Shown one piece after another: positions 22,918 through 34,151 of a stretch of DNA of 64,000 nucleotides. Position numbers and translations under genes: made by a program. The notes beneath the pieces are model-generated. The model ran no database searches, had not been told where the DNA came from, and saw nothing but the letters and a program-made list of their open reading frames with translations. How positions within the stretch are numbered: the first letter of the stretch is position 1; the number at the start of each line of letters is the position of its first letter. Source of the DNA: Burkholderia sp. GAS332 (GTDB lineage Bacteria > Pseudomonadota > Gammaproteobacteria > Burkholderiales > Burkholderiaceae); assembly GCA_900142905.1 (NCBI GenBank), contig FSRV01000001.1:1860001-1924000 (forward strand), given 5' to 3'.

Positions 22918-24123
22918 ATGCAAAAACGTCTGACATTGCTCGGTTCCACGGGCTCGATTGGAGACAGCACGCTTGACGTCGTCGCGCGTCATCCCGAGCG
23001 CTTTTCCGTTTACGCGCTCACGGCGCATCGCAACGGCGACAAGCTCGTCGAGCAATGCCTGCGCTTTCAGCCTGAAGTTGCCGTGGTCGGCGATGCCGAT
23101 ACGGCCGCGCTCGTCGCCGCGAAACTGCGCGAAGCGGGCTGCAGGACCGAAGTCACATACGGGCCGCAAGCGCTCGTGGAGGTGTCAAAGAGCGATGGCT
23201 GCGACACGGTAGTGGCGGCGATCGTCGGCGCCGCGGGCCTCGCGCCGAGCCTGGCCGCCGCGCGCGCCGGCAAGCGTATCCTGCTCGCCAACAAGGAAGC
23301 GCTGGTGATGTCCGGCGCAATCTTCATGGACGCGGTGCGCGACAATGGCGCCGTGCTGTTGCCGGTCGACAGCGAACACAACGCCATTTTCCAATGCCTG
23401 CCGCGCGAAGCGGCGCAGCACGGTGGCGTGTCGAAGATTATCCTGACCGCCTCGGGTGGCCCGTTCCGTACGCGCGAACCGGCCACGCTGGTCGACGTCA
23501 CGCCTGACGAGGCCTGCAAGCATCCGAACTGGGTCATGGGCCGCAAGATCTCGGTCGACTCCGCCACGATGATGAACAAGGGCCTCGAAGTGATCGAGGC
23601 GCATTGGCTCTTCAACTTGCCGGGCGAGCGCATCGAGGTGCTGATTCACCCGCAAAGCGTGATCCATTCAATGGTGTCGTACGCCGACGGCTCGGTGCTC
23701 GCGCAACTGGGCAATCCCGACATGCGTACGCCAATCGCGCATGCGCTGGCGTTTCCGGATCGTGTCGATTCGGGCGTGGCGCAACTCGATCTGCTGCAGG
23801 TCGCGTCGCTCTCGTTCGAAAAACCGGATTACACACGCTTCCCGTGTCTCGCACTCGCCGTGAAGGCGCTGGCCGAGGGTGGGTTGGCGAGCGCGGTCCT
23901 GAACGCCGCGAACGAAATCGCGGTTGAAGCGTTCCTGTCGCGCCAGATCGGTTTCATGGCGATCGCTCAGGTGGTCGACGCCGTCCTCAATGCGTTGCCG
24001 AGCCGTAGCGCGCACGCGCTAGAAGACGTGATCGAAGCGGACGCGGCCGCGCGCCGTGCCGCCGCCGACTTCATCGCACGTCTGCCGGACGCCGCCCGCC
24101 GCACGGAACGCGCCGTCCAGTGA
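22918..24123 (+). CDS. dxr: 1-deoxy-D-xylulose 5-phosphate reductoisomerase
   Basis: Second step of the MEP isoprenoid pathway: NADPH-dependent conversion of DXP to MEP. The product is 401 residues. The NADPH-binding start is [18 protein letters not shown]. Metal and substrate sites are in [16 protein letters not shown] and [10 protein letters not shown], and the catalytic loop is [20 protein letters not shown]. The ATG at 22918 is used; the open frame upstream lies inside cdsA. The product feeds UppS upstream. Confidence 0.98.
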   Translation: MQKRLTLLGSTGSIGDSTLDVVARHPERFSVYALTAHRNGDKLVEQCLRFQPEVAVVGDADTAALVAAKLREAGCRTEVTYGPQALVEVSKSDGCDTVVAAIVGAAGLAPSLAAARAGKRILLANKEALVMSGAIFMDAVRDNGAVLLPVDSEHNAIFQCLPREAAQHGGVSKIILTASGGPFRTREPATLVDVTPDEACKHPNWVMGRKISVDSATMMNKGLEVIEAHWLFNLPGERIEVLIHPQSVIHSMVSYADGSVLAQLGNPDMRTPIAHALAFPDRVDSGVAQLDLLQVASLSFEKPDYTRFPCLALAVKALAEGGLASAVLNAANEIAVEAFLSRQIGFMAIAQVVDAVLNALPSRSAHALEDVIEADAAARRAAADFIARLPDAARRTERAVQ

Positions 24124-24130
24124 GGCGTCT

Positions 24131-25516
24131 ATGAATCTGCTGATCGAACTGCTTGCCTTCGCGGTCGCGATTGGCGTACTGGTGGTCGTCCACGAGTACG
24201 GGCATTACAGCGTGGCGCGTTTGTGCGGCGTCAAGGTGCTGCGTTTTTCGATCGGCTTCGGCAAGCCGCTGTTCCAATGGGTGAGCCCGAAGACCGGCAC
24301 CGAATGGACGATTGCCGCGTTGCCGCTGGGCGGCTACGTGAAGATGCTCGACGAGCGCGAGACCGGCGGCGCGCCGATTCCCGCTGAAGCCTTGCCGCAT
24401 GCGTTCAACCGGCAGTCGGTGTGGCGCCGTTTCGCGATTGTCGCGGCCGGTCCGGTCGCGAACTTCCTGCTCGCCATCGTGCTGTTCGCCCTCGTGTTCG
24501 CCACTGGCGTGACAGAGCCGGCAGCGGTGGTGGCCGCGCCTGCTCCGAATACGCCGGCGGCGTTGGCCGGTTTCGACGGTGGCGAAACCATCGTCGCGGT
24601 GCGTGCCGAGAACCACGGCGAATCCGAGCGCGTACGCTCATGGTCCGACCTGCGCTGGAAACTGCTGGGTGCGGCGTTCGATCACAAGCGCATCGTGCTG
24701 AGCGCGAAAGATGCCCACGGCACCTCGGATTTCCAGCTGGATCTGCGCGGGATCACCGAGAAAGACGTCGACGACGACTTTATGTCACATCTCGGTTTCG
24801 AGCCGGGTGGTGGCAAGCTGACGGTCGCGGGTGTGCAGCCGGATAGCGCAGCGCAAAAGGCCGGCCTTGCGATAGGCGACCGTCTGCGCGCGGTTGACGG
24901 TATTGCTACCGACAATGCCACGGCCTTCATCGCTTATGTAAAATCGCACGCCGGTGTGCCCGTGACGCTGCAGATCGAGCGGGGTGGGCAAGCGGCAGGC
25001 AAGCTGGAAGACGTCCGCATCGTCCCGCAGTCGCAGCGGGATGACGCAACGGGGCAGCAGATCGGCCGTATCGGCGCGGAACTCGCCACCCAGGTGCCGT
25101 CGATCGATGTGCGTTACGGACCGGTCGAAAGTCTGCAACTGGGCGCACGCCGTACGTGGGATCTGGCTGTTTATTCGGTGCGCATGTTTGGGCGGATGAT
25201 CGTCGGCGAGGCATCGCTGAAGAATCTTTCTGGCCCCGTGACGATCGCCGATTACGCAGGAAAGAGCGCACGTCTAGGTCCTTCTGCATTCCTGTCGTTC
25301 CTGGCCCTTGTCAGTATTAGCCTCGGCGTACTGAACCTGTTACCAATTCCGGTATTGGACGGGGGTCATCTGTTATATTATTTGGTTGAAGCTGTAACCG
25401 GCAAAGTTGTTTCCGATCGCTGGCAACTCGTTTTGCAGAGGGCGGGTCTCGCCTGCATCGTCGCATTGTCGGCGATTGCGCTGTTCAACGATCTGGCTCG
25501 TTTAATCCATTTTTAA
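24131..25516 (+). CDS. rseP: RseP site-2 intramembrane protease
   Basis: Inner-membrane zinc protease that cleaves RseA in the sigma-E envelope-stress response and clears signal peptides. The 461-residue product has the zinc motif HEYGH at residues 21-25 in the first membrane helix and a central PDZ region (AGFDGGETIVAV and LTVAGVQPDSAAQKAGLAIG). The second catalytic motif LLPIPVLDGGHLLYYL lies in a later membrane helix. The gene is 7 bp after dxr and 67 bp ahead of bamA, the usual order. Confidence 0.97.
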   Translation: MNLLIELLAFAVAIGVLVVVHEYGHYSVARLCGVKVLRFSIGFGKPLFQWVSPKTGTEWTIAALPLGGYVKMLDERETGGAPIPAEALPHAFNRQSVWRRFAIVAAGPVANFLLAIVLFALVFATGVTEPAAVVAAPAPNTPAALAGFDGGETIVAVRAENHGESERVRSWSDLRWKLLGAAFDHKRIVLSAKDAHGTSDFQLDLRGITEKDVDDDFMSHLGFEPGGGKLTVAGVQPDSAAQKAGLAIGDRLRAVDGIATDNATAFIAYVKSHAGVPVTLQIERGGQAAGKLEDVRIVPQSQRDDATGQQIGRIGAELATQVPSIDVRYGPVESLQLGARRTWDLAVYSVRMFGRMIVGEASLKNLSGPVTIADYAGKSARLGPSAFLSFLALVSISLGVLNLLPIPVLDGGHLLYYLVEAVTGKVVSDRWQLVLQRAGLACIVALSAIALFNDLARLIHF

Positions 25517-25583
25517 AGTGTCTGGCGGCGTTCACGATGGCGACCGTCTGACCTGATGCAGCTATACACACTGGGGAAGCACG

Positions 25584-27887
25584 TTGTTTAAACCTCATCG
25601 CTTTGTTCCAAAGACGGTTATAGCCGCGGCATTCGCCGCGCATGGGCTGGTTGCTCACGCAACGACGCCCTTCGTGGTGCAAGACATCCGGATCGAGGGA
25701 TTGCAACGCGTCGAACCCGGTACCGTGTTCGCGTACCTGCCTATCAAGCAAGGCGATACCTTTAGCGACGACAAGGCTTCTGAAGCCATTCGCGCGCTGT
25801 ACGCCACGGGCTTCTTCAACGACGTCAAGATCGCGACCGAAGGCAATGTCGTCATCGTGCAAGTGCTGGAACGTCCGGCCATCGGCACGATCGACTTCGC
25901 CGGCATTCACGAGTTCGACAAGGACAACCTGACCAAGGCGCTGCGCGCGGTCGGGTTGTCGCAAGGCCGTTACTACGACAAGGCACTCGTCGACAAGGCC
26001 GAGCAGGAACTGAAGCGCCAGTACCTGACGCGCGGCTACTATGCCGCTGAAGTCACCACTACGATCACGCCGATCGACCGCAACCGCGTGTCGGTGCTGT
26101 TCTCGGTGGCTGAAGGTCCGAGTGCGAAGATCCGCCAGATCAACTTCATCGGCAACAAGGCGTTCAGCACGGGTACGCTGCGCGACGAAATGCAGCTGTC
26201 CACGCCGAACTGGTTCTCGTGGTACACGAAGAACGACCTGTACGCGAAAGACAAGCTCACCGGCGACCTCGAAAACGTCCGCTCGTATTACTTGAATCGC
26301 GGCTACCTCGAGTTCAACATCGAGTCGACCCAGGTGTCGATCACGCCGGACAAGAAGGACATGTATCTGACGGTCACGCTGCATGAAGGCGAACCGTACA
26401 CGATCAACAGCATCAAACTGGCCGGTAACCTGCTCGACCGCGAGCCGGAGCTGGCCAAGCTCATCAAGATCAAACCGGGTGACCGCTTCTCGGCTGAAAA
26501 GCTGCAAGCTACCACCAAGGCGATCGTCGACAAGCTCGGCGAGTACGGTTATGCGTTCGCCACTGTCAACGCGCAGCCGCAGATCGATCAGGAACACCAC
26601 AAAGTCGACCTGACGTTGCAAGTGGACCCGAGCCGCCGCGTGTACGTGCGCCGCATCAACGTGGTCGGCAACACGCGCACGCGTGACGAAGTGGTGCGCC
26701 GCGAAATGCGCCAGCTCGAAAGCTCGTGGTTCGATTCGAACCGCCTCGCGCTGTCGAAAGACCGGATCAACCGTCTCGGCTACTTTACCGATGTCGACGT
26801 GACCACGGTGCCTGTCGAAGGCACGCCGGACCAGGTCGATGTGGACGTCAAGGTGTCCGAAAAGCCGACCGGCGCGATCACGCTGGGTGCGGGCTTCTCG
26901 TCGACGGATAAGGTCGTGCTCTCCGCGGGCGTATCGCAGGACAACGTGTTCGGTTCGGGTACGAGTCTCGCGGTGAACGTGAATACCGCCAAGACGTACC
27001 GTACCTTGACGGTCACGCAGGTCGACCCGTACTTCACGGTCGACGGCATCAAGCGGATTACCGACGTCTACTACCGTACGTACCAGCCGCTGTACTATTC
27101 GACGGATTCGAGCTTCAAGATCGTCACGATCGGTGGCGACCTGAAGTTCGGTATTCCGTTCTCCGAAGTCGACACGGTGTACTTCGGTGCCGGCCTCGAG
27201 CAGAACCAGCTGGACATCGACGCGAACACGCCGCAAAGCTATATCGACTACGTGAACGAGTTCGGCCGTGTGTCGAACAACGTGCCGATCACGGTAGGCT
27301 GGTCACGCGACGCGCGCGACAGCGCACTGGTGCCGAGCCGCGGTTACTTTACGCAGGCGAACGCCGAATACGGCACGCCGCTCGGCGGCACGCAGTACTA
27401 CAAGGCCGACATCAACGCGCAGTACTATTATTCGTTCTCGCGCGGCTTCGTGCTGGGCTTCAACTTCCAGGGCGGTTACGGTAACGGCCTTGGCGGCAAG
27501 CCATATCCGATTTTCAAGAATTACTACGCGGGCGGTATCGGTTCGGTGCGGGGCTACGAGCCGAGCTCGCTGGGTCCGCGCGACGCGAAGACGAACGACC
27601 CGATCGGCGGCTCGAAGCTGCTGGTGGGTAACATCGAATTGACGTTCCCGCTGCCGGGCACGGGCTATGACCGCACGTTGCGTGTCTTTACCTTCCTCGA
27701 CGGCGGTAACGTCTGGGGTACGGAAGGCAACAGCGTCGGCGCGAACGGCCTGCGTTACGGCTATGGTGTGGGTCTCGCGTGGATTTCGCCGATCGGCCCG
27801 CTCAAGCTCAGCTTGGGCTTCCCGCTCGTGAAGCACACTGGCGACCAGTATCAGAAATTCCAGTTCCAGATCGGGACGGCATTCTGA
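25584..27887 (+). CDS. bamA: Outer membrane assembly factor BamA
   Basis: Outer-membrane Omp85 protein that inserts beta-barrel proteins. The 767-residue precursor has a signal peptide cleaved after about HGLVAHA. Five POTRA domains follow to about residue 420 (for example VVQDIRIEGLQRVEPGTVF, KIRQINFIGNKAF, RRINVVGNTRTRDEVVRREM). The C-terminal barrel contains the lid-lock motif GSVRGYEPSSLGP and ends in phenylalanine (FQFQIGTAF). The start is TTG at 25584, behind GGGGAAG; no in-frame ATG gives a signal peptide. Confidence 0.97.
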   Translation: MFKPHRFVPKTVIAAAFAAHGLVAHATTPFVVQDIRIEGLQRVEPGTVFAYLPIKQGDTFSDDKASEAIRALYATGFFNDVKIATEGNVVIVQVLERPAIGTIDFAGIHEFDKDNLTKALRAVGLSQGRYYDKALVDKAEQELKRQYLTRGYYAAEVTTTITPIDRNRVSVLFSVAEGPSAKIRQINFIGNKAFSTGTLRDEMQLSTPNWFSWYTKNDLYAKDKLTGDLENVRSYYLNRGYLEFNIESTQVSITPDKKDMYLTVTLHEGEPYTINSIKLAGNLLDREPELAKLIKIKPGDRFSAEKLQATTKAIVDKLGEYGYAFATVNAQPQIDQEHHKVDLTLQVDPSRRVYVRRINVVGNTRTRDEVVRREMRQLESSWFDSNRLALSKDRINRLGYFTDVDVTTVPVEGTPDQVDVDVKVSEKPTGAITLGAGFSSTDKVVLSAGVSQDNVFGSGTSLAVNVNTAKTYRTLTVTQVDPYFTVDGIKRITDVYYRTYQPLYYSTDSSFKIVTIGGDLKFGIPFSEVDTVYFGAGLEQNQLDIDANTPQSYIDYVNEFGRVSNNVPITVGWSRDARDSALVPSRGYFTQANAEYGTPLGGTQYYKADINAQYYYSFSRGFVLGFNFQGGYGNGLGGKPYPIFKNYYAGGIGSVRGYEPSSLGPRDAKTNDPIGGSKLLVGNIELTFPLPGTGYDRTLRVFTFLDGGNVWGTEGNSVGANGLRYGYGVGLAWISPIGPLKLSLGFPLVKHTGDQYQKFQFQIGTAF

Positions 27888-27925
27888 TCTGGCGGCAGGC
27901 CGGGCCAAACTACAGTATCGAGAGG

Positions 27926-28462
27926 ATGACTTTGCTAACCGGTATGTTTTCGAAACGTGTGGCGTGCGCGCTGGCGCTGGCAGTGACGCTGGGCGTCGGC
28001 CTGGCGGGGACAGCGCACGCGCAGGAAGCCAGGATCGCTGCGGTGAATTCGGACCGTATCCTGCGCGAATCGGCTGCCGCGAAGGCTGCCCAGGTCAAGC
28101 TCGAGGCCGAATTCGCCAAGCGCGACAAGGATCTGGCCGACATGGCACAGAAGCTGAAGTCGATGTCCGACTCGCTCGACAAGAACGGCGCGTCGATGTC
28201 GGCCACCGATCGCGCACAGAAGCAGCGCGATCTGTCGCAGCTGGATACGGACTTTCAGCGCAAGCAACGCGAGTTTCGCGAAGACCTGAACCAGCGCCGT
28301 AACGAAGAGCTGGCGGCCGTGCTCGACCGGGCTAACAAGGTGATCAAGCAGATCGCCGAGCAGCAGCACTACGACCTGATCGTTCAGGAAGCGGTGTATG
28401 TGAGCCCGCGCATCGATATTACCGATCAGGTGCTCAAGGCGCTCGCGGCTTCGGGCAACTGA
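27926..28462 (+). CDS. skp: Periplasmic chaperone Skp/OmpH
   Basis: Trimeric periplasmic holdase that carries unfolded outer-membrane proteins to BamA. The product is about 178 residues. A signal peptide (ACALALAVTLGVGLAGTAHA) is followed by the Skp core ARIAAVNSDRILRES, long charged helices, and a C-terminal strand (YDLIVQEAVYVSPRIDITDQ). The start is uncertain: GAGAGG abuts the ATG at 27926, so the TTG at 27932 or the ATG at 27944 (MFSKRVAC) may be the true one. All give a functional signal peptide. Confidence 0.93.
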   Translation: MTLLTGMFSKRVACALALAVTLGVGLAGTAHAQEARIAAVNSDRILRESAAAKAAQVKLEAEFAKRDKDLADMAQKLKSMSDSLDKNGASMSATDRAQKQRDLSQLDTDFQRKQREFREDLNQRRNEELAAVLDRANKVIKQIAEQQHYDLIVQEAVYVSPRIDITDQVLKALAASGN

Positions 28463-28608
28463 ACATGCGCTGGGCCGTTGCCCAGCGGATTTCCAGTCGC
28501 CGGATTGCCGGCCACCGGATCGCCAGCAGCCGGGGAGCGTAGGCCGGTTCGCAGCACAGTGTTGTAGCGCTGACAAGTTGGACTGATTTTGCAGGAGACA
28601 GGATAGGC

Positions 28609-29712
28609 ATGGCATTTACGCTCGAGGACATCGTCCAACGGTTCGGCGGTGAAGTAGTCGGAGAGGGTTCGCAGCGCGTCGGCAGTCTGGCGCCGCTCGA
28701 CCAGGCAGGCCCGGACCAGCTGGCGTTCCTCGCCAATCCGAAGTATCTGTCGCAGGTCGAAACGACCCGTGCGGGCGCGGTGTTGATCAACGCCGACGAT
28801 CTCGCGAAACTCGCCTCGCGCGACAATCGTAACTTCATCGTCACGCCGAATCCGTACGCTTACTTTGCGCGCGTCGCGCAGACCTTCATCGACATGGCAG
28901 CGCCCAAGGCCGTGCCCGGCGTGCACCCGAGCGCGACGATCGACCCGTCGGCCCAGATCGCCGCAAGCGCGGTGATCGGTCCGCACGTCACGGTGGAAGC
29001 GGGCGCGGTGATCGGCGAAAACGTGCGCCTCGATGCGAACGTCGTGATCGGCCGCGGCACGCGGATCGGTGCGGGCTCGCATCTGTATCCGAATGTCGCG
29101 GTGTACTACGGCTGCAAGCTCGGCGAGCGCGTGATCGTGCACGCGGGCGCGGTGATCGGCTCGGACGGGTTTGGCTTCGCGCCGGATTTCGTGGGTGAAG
29201 GCGATGCGCGTACCGGCAGTTGGGTGAAGATTCCGCAGGTTGGTGGCGTGTCGATCGCGGCAGACGTCGAAATCGGTGCGAACACTACTATCGACCGTGG
29301 CGCCATGGCCGATACGATCATCGAAGAGTGCGTGAAGATCGACAACCTCGTGCAGATCGGCCACAACTGCAAGGTCGGCGCCTATACGGTGATTGCCGGT
29401 TGCGCGGGCATCGCGGGCAGCACCACGATTGGCCGTCATTGCATGATCGGCGGCGCGGTCGGGATTGCCGGTCATGTGACGCTGGCTGACTATGTGATCG
29501 TCACGGCGAAGTCGGGCGTGTCGAAATCGTTGTTGAAACCCGGCATGTACACCAGCGCGTTCCCGGCAGTGAATCACGCGGACTGGAACAAGAGCGCCGC
29601 TTTGCTGCGTAACATCGACAAACTCCGCGACCGTATCAGGGCGCTCGAGAATGCCACGTCGGCAGACAAACCGGTCAACGCAGCAAGCAATTCCGCAGGC
29701 GACAAAGCCTGA
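28609..29712 (+). CDS. lpxD: UDP-3-O-(3-hydroxyacyl)glucosamine N-acyltransferase
   Basis: Third step of lipid A synthesis; adds the N-linked hydroxyacyl chain from acyl-ACP. The product is 367 residues. An N-terminal uridine-binding domain ([18 protein letters not shown]) precedes a left-handed beta helix of hexapeptide repeats from about residue 105 (for example [19 protein letters not shown]). The catalytic-histidine loop is around [20 protein letters not shown]. It starts behind a GGAGAC site, 146 bp after skp. Confidence 0.97.
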   Translation: MAFTLEDIVQRFGGEVVGEGSQRVGSLAPLDQAGPDQLAFLANPKYLSQVETTRAGAVLINADDLAKLASRDNRNFIVTPNPYAYFARVAQTFIDMAAPKAVPGVHPSATIDPSAQIAASAVIGPHVTVEAGAVIGENVRLDANVVIGRGTRIGAGSHLYPNVAVYYGCKLGERVIVHAGAVIGSDGFGFAPDFVGEGDARTGSWVKIPQVGGVSIAADVEIGANTTIDRGAMADTIIEECVKIDNLVQIGHNCKVGAYTVIAGCAGIAGSTTIGRHCMIGGAVGIAGHVTLADYVIVTAKSGVSKSLLKPGMYTSAFPAVNHADWNKSAALLRNIDKLRDRIRALENATSADKPVNAASNSAGDKA

Positions 29713-29948
29713 GAAATCTGAAAAACTCGCAGGCCAACCGGCAGAACAGCCCGGGGGCCAAGCGGCGAGGTAGGGCAACCGGCCGGCACCGCGTAAAATA
29801 GCGGCCAAGCATCAGAAGCAAAGTCGGTTGCCGTGACCGGGTGGCACGGCCGCCGGGTCTCGGCGAGCGCCGGCAGCACGCGTTACCAACCCACCTGCAC
29901 CAGCATCCGCAGTCATCATCGCGCAGTTAATGCGTGAGTAGAAACACC

Positions 29949-30413
29949 ATGAGCACCGAAAAAATCAATCTCGACATTCATAAGATTCTCACGCTGCTGC
30001 CGCATCGTTACCCGATCCTGCTAGTCGACCGGGTGCTCGAACTCGAGCCGCACAAGCGCATCAAAGCGTTGAAGAACGTGTCGATCAATGAGCCGTATTT
30101 CCAGGGTCACTTTCCGACCCGTCCGGTGATGCCCGGCGTGCTGATTCTCGAAGCGCTCGCGCAAACGGCGGCCCTGCTGACGTTTTCGGAGGAGCCGAGC
30201 GATCCGTCGAACACGCTGTATCTGTTCGTGGGTATCGACAATGCGCGCTTCAAGCGCGTGGTGGAGCCGGGCGATCAGCTGATCCTGAATTGCACGTTCG
30301 AGCGTCATATGCGCGGCATCTGGAAGTTCAAGGCGCGCGCCGAAGTGGATGGTGTCGTGGCGGCGGAAGCCGATCTGATGTGCGCGGTGCGGCACACGGA
30401 CAAAGACGCTTAA
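29949..30413 (+). CDS. fabZ: 3-hydroxyacyl-[ACP] dehydratase FabZ
   Basis: Dehydrates 3-hydroxyacyl-ACP in fatty acid elongation. The 154-residue hotdog-fold protein has the catalytic His and Glu in [40 protein letters not shown] at 29949 is the family start; a 5-codon upstream extension is possible. Its position between lpxD and lpxA is conserved and balances phospholipid against lipid A synthesis. The 236-bp gap upstream shows only a TAAAAT-like -10. Confidence 0.97.
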   Translation: MSTEKINLDIHKILTLLPHRYPILLVDRVLELEPHKRIKALKNVSINEPYFQGHFPTRPVMPGVLILEALAQTAALLTFSEEPSDPSNTLYLFVGIDNARFKRVVEPGDQLILNCTFERHMRGIWKFKARAEVDGVVAAEADLMCAVRHTDKDA

Positions 30414-30508
30414 AGATCGGTGTCCGGGCAGTTAGCGGCTTACCGTAAGCCCTGCAAGCGCCGGCTACGCCCATCCACACAACGCAACAGAATTAGAAGC
30501 GAGGACGC

Positions 30509-31297
30509 ATGAGCAGGATTCATCCCACTGCGATCGTCGAACCGGGCGCGCAACTCGACGAATCCGTCGAAATCGGACCGTATGCCGTCATTGGCGCACA
30601 TGTGACGATCGGCGCACGGACCACGGTCGGTTCGCACAGCGTGATCGAAGGTCACACCACGCTTGGCGAAGACAACCGGATCGGCCACTACGCATCGGTC
30701 GGCGGCCGTCCGCAGGATATGAAGTACAAAGACGAGCCGACCCGGCTCGTGATCGGCAATCGCAACACGATCCGTGAGTTCACCACGATCCACACCGGCA
30801 CGGTGCAGGATACGGGCGTCACCACGCTGGGTGACGATAACTGGATCATGGCCTACGTGCACATTGGGCACGACTGCCACGTCGGCAACAACGTCATTCT
30901 GTCGAGCAATGCGCAGATGGCAGGCCACGTGACGATTGGCGACCACGCGATCATCGGCGGCATGTCGGGCGTGCATCAGTTCGTGCGGATCGGCGCGCAT
31001 TCGATGCTGGGTGGCGCGTCGGCGCTCGTGCAGGACGTCCCGCCGTTCGTGATTGCCGCGGGCAACAAGGCTGAGCCGCACGGTATCAATGTCGAAGGTC
31101 TGCGCCGCCGCGGTTTTTCGGCGGATGCGATCTCGGCGCTGCGCTCAGCGTACCGCCTGCTGTACAAGAACGGTCTGTCGCTGGAAGAAGCGAAGCTGCA
31201 GTTGCGCGACCTCGCGTCCGCGGGTGGCGATGGCGATGAGCCGGTACAAACGCTGCTCGCGTTTGTCGAAGCGTCGCAACGCGGCATCATCCGCTAA
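30509..31297 (+). CDS. lpxA: UDP-N-acetylglucosamine acyltransferase
   Basis: First step of lipid A synthesis: transfers 3-hydroxyacyl from ACP to UDP-GlcNAc. The 262-residue protein is almost entirely left-handed beta helix ([20 protein letters not shown] onward). The catalytic histidine is in [15 protein letters not shown]. The C-terminal helices contain [29 protein letters not shown] site precedes the ATG. lpxB starts 3 bp after the stop. Confidence 0.98.
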   Translation: MSRIHPTAIVEPGAQLDESVEIGPYAVIGAHVTIGARTTVGSHSVIEGHTTLGEDNRIGHYASVGGRPQDMKYKDEPTRLVIGNRNTIREFTTIHTGTVQDTGVTTLGDDNWIMAYVHIGHDCHVGNNVILSSNAQMAGHVTIGDHAIIGGMSGVHQFVRIGAHSMLGGASALVQDVPPFVIAAGNKAEPHGINVEGLRRRGFSADAISALRSAYRLLYKNGLSLEEAKLQLRDLASAGGDGDEPVQTLLAFVEASQRGIIR

Positions 31298-31300
31298 GCG

Positions 31301-32470
31301 ATGGCCCTGAACCCAAGTCCGCTACGCGTGGCGATGGTCGCTGGCGAGCCGTCCGGCGACTTGCTGGCGGCGTCGCTGCTCGACGGCCTCGCGAGCCGTC
31401 TGCCCGCTGGTACCCAGTATTACGGGATCGGCGGTCCGCGCATGATCGCCACGGGCTTCGACGCCCACTGGCCGATGGAAAAGCTGACGGTGCGCGGCTA
31501 TGTCGAAGCACTGCGGCATATTCCCGAGATCCTCGGCATCCGCAACGAACTGAAGCGCCAACTGCTGGCTGAGCCGCCGTCGGTGTTCATCGGCGTGGAT
31601 GCGCCCGATTTCAACTTCGGCCTCGAGCATCCGCTGCGCGAGGCGGGCATTCCGACCGTTCACTTCGTCTGTCCGTCCATCTGGGCGTGGCGGGGCGGGC
31701 GCATCAAGAAGATCGCCAAGGCGGTCGACCACATGCTGTGCGTGTTCCCGTTCGAAACGGCGCTGCTGGAAAAGGCGGGTGTCGCGGCGTCCTATGTGGG
31801 CCATCCGCTCGCTGACGAGATTCCGCTCGAGCCCGATACGCTCGGCGCGCGCCGCACGCTCGGCCTCGCTGAGAGCGGTCCGATCATCGCGGTGCTGCCG
31901 GGCAGTCGGCGCTCCGAGATCGATCTGATCGGCCCAACGTTCTTTGCCGCGATGGAGATGATGCAGCACCAGGAGCCGGGTCTGCGCTTCGTGATGCCGG
32001 CGGCCACGCCTGCACTGCGCGAGATGCTGCGGCCGCTGGTCGATGCGCATCCCGGTCTCGCCCTGACCATCACCGACGGCCAGTCGCAAATCGCGATGAC
32101 GGCGGCGGATGCGATCCTCGTCAAGAGCGGCACCGTGACGCTGGAAGCCGCGTTGCTGAAAAAACCGATGGTGATCTCGTACAAGGTGCCTTGGTTGACC
32201 GGCCAGATCATGCGCCGTCAAGGCTATCTGCCGTACGTTGGCTTGCCGAACATTCTGGCGGGGCGCTTCGTCGTGCCCGAGATTCTGCAGCACTTCGCGA
32301 CGCCTCAGGCGCTCGCCGAGGCCACGCTGAAACAGTTGCGCGACGAGGCCAACCGGCGCACGCTGACGGAAATCTTCACGGAGATGCATCACGTGCTGAA
32401 GCAGAACACCGCGCAGCGTGCGGCGGAAGTCGTGGCGAGCGTCGTCGAAAAACGGAAGGCGCGGCCGTGA
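31301..32470 (+). CDS. lpxB: Lipid-A-disaccharide synthase
   Basis: Glycosyltransferase (GT19) joining UDP-diacylglucosamine and lipid X into the lipid A disaccharide. The 389-residue product has [20 protein letters not shown] at the N-terminus, [27 protein letters not shown] and [15 protein letters not shown] (UDP site). Near the end is [20 protein letters not shown]. The stop overlaps the rnhB GTG. Confidence 0.98.
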   Translation: MALNPSPLRVAMVAGEPSGDLLAASLLDGLASRLPAGTQYYGIGGPRMIATGFDAHWPMEKLTVRGYVEALRHIPEILGIRNELKRQLLAEPPSVFIGVDAPDFNFGLEHPLREAGIPTVHFVCPSIWAWRGGRIKKIAKAVDHMLCVFPFETALLEKAGVAASYVGHPLADEIPLEPDTLGARRTLGLAESGPIIAVLPGSRRSEIDLIGPTFFAAMEMMQHQEPGLRFVMPAATPALREMLRPLVDAHPGLALTITDGQSQIAMTAADAILVKSGTVTLEAALLKKPMVISYKVPWLTGQIMRRQGYLPYVGLPNILAGRFVVPEILQHFATPQALAEATLKQLRDEANRRTLTEIFTEMHHVLKQNTAQRAAEVVASVVEKRKARP

Positions 32471-33231
32471 CCGTCTCACGCGCGCCACGCCGCAAGGCTG
32501 CGACCGTTGCAGGCGCGGCGGCGCGGCAGGTCGGTCTGGACTTCGAGACGCCGGACGACATCGTCTGCGGCGTCGACGAAGCCGGGCGCGGGCCGCTGGC
32601 CGGCCCGGTGGTTGCCGCGGCGGTGATTTTCGATCCATCGAAGCCGATGATTCGCGGTCTCGACGATTCGAAAGCACTCACCGCCAAAAAGCGCGACGAA
32701 CTGTACGACAAGATCGTCGAGCGGGCGCTGGCTTACTGCATTGCCTCCGCGACGGTCGAAGAAATCGATACGCTGAACATTCTGCATGCCACCATGCTGG
32801 CGATGAAGCGGGCGGTCGAAGGTCTCTCCGTCGTGCCGACGCTCGTGAAAATCGACGGCAATCGCTGCCCGACGCTGAGCATTCGTAGCGAGGCCATCAT
32901 CGGCGGTGACGCACTGGTCAAGAGCATTTCGGCGGCGTCGATTCTCGCCAAGGTCACGCGCGACCGGATGCTGCTCGAATTGCATCAAACCCATCCGGTT
33001 TACGGTTTTAACGCGCATGCCGGCTACGGCACGCCGCAACATCTCGCGGCGTTGCGTGAACATGGCCCCTGCGAGCATCATCGGCGCTCGTTCGCACCGG
33101 TGCGTGAAGCGTATCAGCGCTTCGGCACGGCTTCGAAGCGGCTGCCGGCGGGCAACGTGATCGTCGTGTCCGAAGTGCTCACCGACACCACGTTCGACGA
33201 CGACGCCTTCGGCGATCGCAGCGGCGCCTGA
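32467..33231 (+). CDS. rnhB: Ribonuclease HII
   Basis: Cleaves RNA in RNA-DNA hybrids and single ribonucleotides in DNA. The 254-residue enzyme has the catalytic Asp and Glu in [15 protein letters not shown], further acidic residues in VKIDGNRCP and [15 protein letters not shown], and [20 protein letters not shown]. The GTG at 32467 overlaps the lpxB stop (GTGA) and gives a basic N-terminal extension of about 33 residues before the core. The open frame upstream lies inside lpxB. Confidence 0.96.
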   Translation: MTVSRAPRRKAATVAGAAARQVGLDFETPDDIVCGVDEAGRGPLAGPVVAAAVIFDPSKPMIRGLDDSKALTAKKRDELYDKIVERALAYCIASATVEEIDTLNILHATMLAMKRAVEGLSVVPTLVKIDGNRCPTLSIRSEAIIGGDALVKSISAASILAKVTRDRMLLELHQTHPVYGFNAHAGYGTPQHLAALREHGPCEHHRRSFAPVREAYQRFGTASKRLPAGNVIVVSEVLTDTTFDDDAFGDRSGA

Positions 33232-33292
33232 GCGTCATGTGTCGCCCGGCGCGTCGCCCACTCTTTCCTCATTCTCTCTGTCTTCGCTGCCT

Positions 33293-34075
33293 GTGAAAGC
33301 CATCACCTCGCGGGACAATCCGCTCTACAAGCGCCTCAAGGCCCTGGCCGGCTCGACGCATCAGCAGCGTCGCAGTGGCCACGCGTTGCTCGAAGGGTTC
33401 CATCTCGCGAGCACCTATCTCGACGTCGCCGGGCAGCCGGAAATGTGCATCGTCACCGAGGGCGCGCTGCGCCACGACGAAGCGCAGGCGATCGTGTCGC
33501 GCATCGACGAGCACCGTATCGTCACGCTGCCTGACGCGTTGTTCGGCCAATTGTCGAACGTCGTGCACGGTGTCGGGATTCTGTTGCTGGTTGAGAAGCT
33601 CGATACGCCGCTTCCGGAGAAGGTCGGAGAAACCTGCCTCGTACTCGATGGTGTACAGGATGCCGGCAACGTCGGGTCGATTCTGCGCAGCGCGGCGGCC
33701 GCGGGTATTCAGCAGGTGTTTTGCGCACCGGGCACCGCGTACGCGTGGTCGTCGAAGGTATTGCGCTCGGGCATGGGCGCGCATTTCCTGCTGCAAATCC
33801 ATGAGGATGTCGAAGCGCAGGGTTTGATCGAGCGTCTCGCCGTGCCCGTCGTCATTACGGACTCGCACGGTGCCGAGGCGATCTACGATTGCGATCTGAG
33901 CGGACCGCTCGCATGGGTGTTCGGCAACGAAGGCGCGGGCGTGTCGCAGACCTGGCGCGATGCGGTTTCCTTGCGGGTGACGATTCCTCAGCCGGGCGGC
34001 ATGGAATCGCTCAATGTGGCGGCCGCCGCGGCGGTTTGTGTCTTTGAACAATGCCGCCAGCAGCGCCGCGCGTGA
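33293..34075 (+). CDS. SpoU/TrmH-family RNA 2'-O-methyltransferase
   Basis: SAM-dependent rRNA or tRNA methyltransferase with the trefoil-knot (SPOUT) fold, about 260 residues. The N-terminal substrate-binding part begins VKAITSRDNPLYKRLKALAG. The three SpoU motifs are DAGNVGSILRSAAAAGIQQV, WVFGNEGAGVS and MESLNVAAAAAVCVFEQCR. The target base cannot be read from sequence. The start is either the GTG at 33293 (chosen because VKAITSRDNP fits the family) or the GTG at 33239. It follows rnhB closely and is probably the last gene of the cluster. Confidence 0.9.
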   Translation: MKAITSRDNPLYKRLKALAGSTHQQRRSGHALLEGFHLASTYLDVAGQPEMCIVTEGALRHDEAQAIVSRIDEHRIVTLPDALFGQLSNVVHGVGILLLVEKLDTPLPEKVGETCLVLDGVQDAGNVGSILRSAAAAGIQQVFCAPGTAYAWSSKVLRSGMGAHFLLQIHEDVEAQGLIERLAVPVVITDSHGAEAIYDCDLSGPLAWVFGNEGAGVSQTWRDAVSLRVTIPQPGGMESLNVAAAAAVCVFEQCRQQRRA

Positions 34076-34151
34076 GCTTGCACTGACTTCGGGTCTGAGG
34101 CGACGTTAGCGATCACCTCAGCACCCCGCGCGTAGGTCAAACAGGCCACGC

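Noticed and set aside
25485-27236. 583-codon open frame antisense to bamA
   Set aside because: Shadow of bamA; the sense frame has a signal peptide, POTRA domains and barrel motifs.
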